Part shown: in pieces, positions 5,002 to 8,182 of the stretch
Numbering within the stretch: the stretch's first letter is position 1
How the letters are laid out: each line of letters opens with the position of its first letter
Assembly: GCA_030589605.1 (NCBI GenBank)
Contig: JAUUVJ010000169.1
Span: 1 to 8,182 of the forward strand
Reading direction: 5' to 3'
From: Candidatus Hodarchaeota archaeon
Lineage (GTDB): Archaea; Asgardarchaeota; Heimdallarchaeia; Hodarchaeales; Hodarchaeaceae
Length of the DNA: 8,182 nucleotides
Notes under the pieces: model-generated
What the model saw: the letters and a program-made list of their open reading frames with translations, nothing else
What the model was told of the DNA's origin: nothing
The model's database searches: none
Program-made: the position numbers and the translations under genes

Positions 5002-6696
5002 TTGCGGATTCAGAATTTAACTTTAGAAAACTTCAGATCAATAGCTCATTTAAAACTGAAAGAAATTCAGAATCTCATTTGTTTCATCGGTCCTCATAAT
5101 AGTGGAAAAACAAACATCCTTACAGGAATTTCCGTATTTTGGGATCCATACATCAGAGCTAGTGTTCAACGAAAACAGTTAAAGCAGAAATCTTATGTAA
5201 AGCATGATTTTGATACACCAGGCAGTATTTTATCTTACCTTAGTACAAATTCAATACATGGTAAATTCCATCTGAAATTTGATAATAAAAATGAAAATTT
5301 ATCATCTTGGATAAATAACAGTTCGATAAGACATGCTTTTCTTGCGACCTCGCAATCTCTTAAAAAGAGCTATTCTGTATCAGATTTTTTATCTGAAATT
5401 GAAGTTTTAGCTAATTTAAACTCAATAGATGGGCTCATCTTTGATTTAAAGATGAATCCTGAATTTCTTGCTTTTACTGAAGAAAAGTGTTATCTATATC
5501 TTTCCAATGGGGATAAAATTTCCTTCAAATCAGAAAATCTTCCAATAATTACTCAAGTAATTGGAAATACTTTCATCAGACGGTTTCATGATATTACTTT
5601 TGAAAAAGAATTTTTAACTAGAAATTTGGTAAGGGTTCTCCAAAATAATGATTATAAGACGATTTCTTTAATTGAAAAGTTCTTGAAAGATATTTTAGAT
5701 CAAGAATTTGTATTTAAATTGGGTGACGCAAGTAAAAATTTTAAGAATGGACAAGAAATCGAAGTTACTATTGAAAGAGCTTTTTCTAGTCCTCTATGGA
5801 GAATTTCAGCAAGTACTGCAAGAATAATTTCATTAGCTTATCTCTTGATAGCAAGCCCAGTTAATCAAATAATCATCTTGGATGAACCAGGATTATATCT
5901 GCATCCGAAGGGAGAAAGAGCACTAGCAAGAAAATTAGAAGATCTATCTAAGAACCATCAAATATTCCTATCTACTCATTCATCTCGCTTTCTTATTGGC
6001 CATGCGTTCATTGTTGAACTTCGAAAAGGATGGACAAAAATAAGTCCTGCGAAAGGAAAAAAATCGATGAAAAAGGTGGTAAAACTCCTAGGAATAAGAC
6101 CTTCAGACTCTTTTGGGTCTGATGTCGTAGTTTTTACTGAGGGTCGTACTGATGCACGAGTATATCGTATTTTTGAAGATAAAATAAAAACAAATGAAAC
6201 AAGATCAACTATCACAAGAGTGACCTACATAGGAGTTGGAGGTTGGACAAATATTAAATTTGCATTATCAGTTGAATTATTACGCAGTAAATTTGTACGT
6301 TCCAAAGCAGTTGCAATGACTGATGGAGATATTGTAGGTTCAGATCATTATTACAAAATTAAAAGTAATTGGGAAATGGTTTTTCCAAAAAATAGCTTTC
6401 TCTCATTAAAAGAAGAATGTATTGAATCTTTATTCCTTAATAATCCAATTGTATTCACACGTTTAGCAAATGATCTAGGTACCGAATCATTCCCGGAATT
6501 GGATGAAATAAAGAAAATTATTCAAATAGAGAGAGATCAAGGGGTTTCTGATAAAACCATAACTGTAGGAATTATTGAAAAAAATCTGAATCAGGTTTAT
6601 AGATCATTAATGGCAGAAAAACTAGCGATTCATTTTAGAAAAGAAGAAATCCCTCAATATATCGTTGAATTTTATACTAAATTCATCCTTGTTTAA
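5002..6696 (+). CDS. OLD-family ATP-dependent nuclease (AAA/ABC ATPase plus Toprim)
   Basis: This 564-residue protein pairs an SMC/RecF-like ATPase with a C-terminal Toprim nuclease, the layout of OLD (overcoming lysogenization defect) proteins. It begins MRIQNLTLENFRSI, the usual first strands. Walker A is GPHNSGKTN (30-38; Lys36). A degenerate ABC signature is seen at WRISASTARIISLAYLL (266-282), Walker B is IIILDEP (290-296; Asp294, Glu295) followed by LYLHP, and the switch His is His326 in LSTHSS. The Toprim domain has VVVFTEGRTD (375-384; Glu380, Asp384), TDGD (440-443; Asp441, Asp443) and an acidic LKEECIESLFL motif (469-479). All metal-binding positions look intact. Family members act in phage defence (P2 Old; GajA of Gabija) or DNA repair. 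No helicase partner such as GajB lies within the window, so this is class-1-like (stand-alone). The TTG start at 5002 is forced by an in-frame TAG at 4996-4998; only ATT precedes it. Confidence 0.88.
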   Translation: MRIQNLTLENFRSIAHLKLKEIQNLICFIGPHNSGKTNILTGISVFWDPYIRASVQRKQLKQKSYVKHDFDTPGSILSYLSTNSIHGKFHLKFDNKNENLSSWINNSSIRHAFLATSQSLKKSYSVSDFLSEIEVLANLNSIDGLIFDLKMNPEFLAFTEEKCYLYLSNGDKISFKSENLPIITQVIGNTFIRRFHDITFEKEFLTRNLVRVLQNNDYKTISLIEKFLKDILDQEFVFKLGDASKNFKNGQEIEVTIERAFSSPLWRISASTARIISLAYLLIASPVNQIIILDEPGLYLHPKGERALARKLEDLSKNHQIFLSTHSSRFLIGHAFIVELRKGWTKISPAKGKKSMKKVVKLLGIRPSDSFGSDVVVFTEGRTDARVYRIFEDKIKTNETRSTITRVTYIGVGGWTNIKFALSVELLRSKFVRSKAVAMTDGDIVGSDHYYKIKSNWEMVFPKNSFLSLKEECIESLFLNNPIVFTRLANDLGTESFPELDEIKKIIQIERDQGVSDKTITVGIIEKNLNQVYRSLMAEKLAIHFRKEEIPQYIVEFYTKFILV

Positions 6697-6740
6697 CCTA
6701 ACTTAATCGTGTATGTGTTATTTTAAAAATTAGAAATTTA

Positions 6741-6767
6741 TTTAAAATCTCAGATGAAATTTAAAAT
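6741..6767 (+). promoter_or_regulatory. Candidate TATA boxes for the Rag-like GTPase gene
   Basis: TTTAAAAT occurs at 6741-6748 (within TTTATTTAAAAT) and again at 6760-6767. Transcription would start roughly 25 nt downstream, around 6770-6790. That is after the ATG at 6754 and before the ATG at 6820, which favours 6820 as the real start. Confidence 0.35.
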
Positions 6768-6819
6768 ATTACTATCAAATATAATTCTTAACAACCAATT
6801 GACGGATTTAGAAATTACG

Positions 6820-7713
6820 ATGTCAAAGATACTGGTTTTGGGTCTCCCTAATGCTGGCAAAAAATCAATCTTGCGCAAGACATATGATAGAATAGACCTA
6901 GAATCAGAGGAAAATCCTTACAAAAAAGAAATAATTAAAATAAAAACTCTTCAGAGACTGCTAAAAATCCAATTCCAAAAGGAAGAAGCTGATTTTCTAG
7001 ATACGCTATCTCAAAAACAAAAAGAAGATATATTTAGAGATACACAGATATTGATCTGGGTTGTTGATAGTGCAGATCAGCGTACTTTATCAACTTCATT
7101 ATTTTACTGGAAAAAGATACTAAAGGAACATGGAAACTTTTTAAAATTTGCAAAAAAGGTAATTTGCTTTCATAAAACAGATTTTTTGCCTCCAGAAGGT
7201 AAAAAAGTCCTACTTAATTCGTTAAGAAGTGATTTTGAAGCAGATATCAATGGTAATCAAATTTTCGTATTTAATACCTCATTAAATGACAATTCCATTT
7301 TTGAAATGATGAAATATTGCCTGAGGATGATCCATGAGGCTTCTTTTGTTATCAAACAAATCCAGAATCAAGTTAACCAATTCTTAAGTACTAATGATGA
7401 CTTCTATGGTGCAGCAGTTTTATCATCAGATGGCCTTCCTGTAATAGAATTGGGAGAAGCAAAACATGTAGAATTCGTTTCACTTCCAGCTAATCTATGG
7501 CTAGGAACAAATGACCGATTAAAAGAAGCATTTAACACAAAAAACCTTGCTTGTACAATTCATCTTGATAACCAGATATTAATCTTCCTAGATATTGGAT
7601 CTGATCTCCTTCTGACTACAATCGCAAAATCAGAAGCCCCACTTCAATTCAGTTTTATTCGTTCTGACATGTTAGCAAAAGATCTTCTAGAAATTTTGAT
7701 TAACTCAGAGTAA
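6820..7713 (+). CDS. Rag/Gtr-like small GTPase domain fused to Roadblock/LC7 domain
   Basis: This 297-residue protein starts at the ATG at 6820 (MSKILVLGLPNAGKKSIL); a longer form from 6754 would add 22 residues that no GTPase needs. Residue numbers here follow the longer form. The P-loop is G30-LPNA-G35-K36-K37-S38, where the Mg-binding Ser/Thr after GK is replaced by Lys. DIFRDTQILIWVVDSAD (92-108) matches the strand after switch II in RagA. CFHKTDFL (138-145) is a Rag-type HKxD G4 motif, and NTS (174-176) fits G5. The G3 DxxGQ motif is not recognisable. Residues about 199-316 form a Roadblock/LC7 domain (GAAVLSSDGLPVI at 219-231). Eukaryotic Rags combine the same two domains in nutrient signalling, dimerising through Roadblock; the archaeal role is unknown. 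The degenerate motifs suggest weak or no GTP hydrolysis. It follows the OLD gene on the same strand but appears to have its own promoter. Confidence 0.82.
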   Translation: MSKILVLGLPNAGKKSILRKTYDRIDLESEENPYKKEIIKIKTLQRLLKIQFQKEEADFLDTLSQKQKEDIFRDTQILIWVVDSADQRTLSTSLFYWKKILKEHGNFLKFAKKVICFHKTDFLPPEGKKVLLNSLRSDFEADINGNQIFVFNTSLNDNSIFEMMKYCLRMIHEASFVIKQIQNQVNQFLSTNDDFYGAAVLSSDGLPVIELGEAKHVEFVSLPANLWLGTNDRLKEAFNTKNLACTIHLDNQILIFLDIGSDLLLTTIAKSEAPLQFSFIRSDMLAKDLLEILINSE

Positions 7714-7735
7714 AGATAATAATAAAATTCTCATG

Positions 7736-8026
7736 TTAGTAAAATGAAATTTCAAAAAACGATTGTAAATCTCTTAAAAGAGAAATAGCGATTTTAATTG
7801 TCTCCTCAGATTCAATACAGGTTATTGAAATACAAATTTCTCCTTTTGAGGGTGATTTAGCTTCAAGGATAGCTCGGCTCAAAGAAGATAAGTGATGAAC
7901 CATTTCATTTCGGTGCTTAAATCGTCGGAATATCTCTTCTTCTCCTTCAAGTAGAATGTTGTCCCATGGATTATCCCAAGATCCTGAAGGTTGAGGATCT
8001 CGGTCAATATTAGCTTTAAGAGTCAC
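7736..8026 (-). CDS. Hypothetical protein (96 aa, GTG start), possibly the main part of an interrupted gene
   Basis: No family is recognised. The product has an acidic Trp/Pro-containing N-terminus (GSWDNPWDNILLEGEEEIF, 15-33), a basic-amphipathic helix region (34-56) and a beta-alpha ending (EICISITC, then a helix at about 75-90). There is no signal peptide or membrane segment, so it is probably cytoplasmic. The GTG at 8026 is directly preceded by an in-frame TAA (8027-8029) and has no Shine-Dalgarno. The same frame upstream runs back to an ATG at 8077 that has a good one, so the native protein may be about 113 residues with a nonsense codon at position 17. It converges with the Rag-like gene (22 bp apart) and lies downstream of another minus-strand gene. 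Confidence 0.5.
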   Translation of the reverse strand: MTLKANIDRDPQPSGSWDNPWDNILLEGEEEIFRRFKHRNEMVHHLSSLSRAILEAKSPSKGEICISITCIESEETIKIAISLLRDLQSFFEISFY

Positions 8027-8077
8027 TTAAGGAAGAGATGATCGTTTCATGCATCCAGTCATAACTGATGCTTTCAT
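8027..8077 (-). other. 16-codon ORF in frame with the downstream hypothetical gene
   Basis: From the ATG at 8077 the minus strand reads MKASVMTGCMKRSSLP and then TAA. The frame continues unchanged into the 96-aa ORF that starts at the very next codon. It may be the true N-terminus of that gene split by a nonsense mutation or sequencing error, or a separate leader peptide. Confidence 0.45.
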
Positions 8078-8082
8078 AGTTT

Positions 8083-8087
8083 ACCTC
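8083..8087 (-). promoter_or_regulatory. Shine-Dalgarno sequence deciding the start at 8077
   Basis: GAGGT on the minus strand lies five bases before the ATG at 8077, within TGAGAGGTAA. It is the only convincing ribosome-binding site in the window and argues that translation begins at 8077 rather than at the GTG at 8026. It fits a downstream gene of an operon, 25 bases after the stop of the preceding gene. Confidence 0.5.
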
Positions 8088-8102
8088 TCATCCATAGAAT
8101 TG

Positions 8103-8182
8103 TTAATAGTTTGCCACAAACCAATCAATAATTTTTCGAGCAATACTTATTTTTCCAGGTATAAGTGGTAGATTTTCTGCTG
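8103..8182 (-). CDS. 3' end of a gene running off the window (partial)
   Basis: One minus-strand frame is open from the window edge to a TAA at 8103-8105 and gives 25 residues, including LPLIPGKISIARKIIDWF. It has a protein-like pattern (a proline-rich loop then an amphipathic helix) and sits 25 bp ahead of the Shine-Dalgarno-led ATG at 8077, as expected for the first gene of an operon. The other two frames are closed. The tail is too short to name a family. Confidence 0.5.
   Translation of the reverse strand, partial: AENLPLIPGKISIARKIIDWFVANY

Noticed and set aside
5976..6215. 79-codon minus-strand ORF
   Set aside because: Antisense shadow of the OLD gene between its ATPase and Toprim motifs.
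5002..7713. A Gabija system (GajA-GajB)
   Set aside because: The OLD protein resembles GajA in layout, but the following gene is a GTPase-Roadblock protein, not a UvrD-like helicase.
4754..8029. Recoding of TAA as a sense codon, suggested by in-frame TAAs after the starts at 4756 and 8077
   Set aside because: The OLD and Rag-like genes both end at TAA at the lengths expected for their families, so TAA acts as a normal stop.

Overview
The window is AT-rich DNA from an archaeon, most likely an Asgard archaeon. The main reason is a protein that fuses a Rag/Gtr-type small GTPase domain to a Roadblock/LC7 domain, an architecture typical of Asgard genomes and of eukaryotes. Other archaeal signs are an almost complete lack of Shine-Dalgarno sequences, TATA-like TTTAAAAT boxes upstream of several genes, and a secreted multi-FN3 protein with a Ser/Thr-rich stalk and C-terminal membrane anchor. 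The lineage is an inference; no rRNA or marker gene is present.

Left region (1-2602): a minus-strand gene encodes a large surface protein with a signal segment, a choice-of-anchor-V-like domain carrying a CX3CH motif, four FN3 repeats and a C-terminal anchor. It lies between two decayed copies of the 5' end of the same IS630-family insertion sequence, at 103-262 and about 2315-2602, in the same orientation. The longer ORF readable on the minus strand at 2363-2716 is not a gene; it runs through the second relic.

Middle region (2603-4522): immediately to the right of the second IS end is the C-terminal half of a metallo-beta-lactamase-fold hydrolase whose HxHxDH half is missing. Six bases after it comes an intact class I SAM-dependent methyltransferase. 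A convergent alpha/beta hydrolase follows on the minus strand. A 479-bp gap (4523-5001) holds promoter elements, a small hairpin and a possible tiny membrane-peptide ORF.

Right region (5002-8182): a complete stand-alone OLD-family protein (ABC-type ATPase plus Toprim nuclease), a candidate defence or DNA-repair enzyme, is followed on the same strand by the Rag-like GTPase-Roadblock protein. The latter's G1 and G3 motifs are degenerate. Convergent to it is a small unrecognised gene whose best start (ATG at 8077 with a GAGGT Shine-Dalgarno) is cut off by an in-frame TAA after 16 codons. The window ends in the 3' end of another minus-strand gene.

No tRNA, rRNA or CRISPR array was seen. Nothing here is a clear-cut new multi-gene system. 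The items most worth following are the degenerate Rag-like protein beside an OLD nuclease, the CX3CH surface protein bracketed by IS630 relics, and the interrupted gene at the right end.
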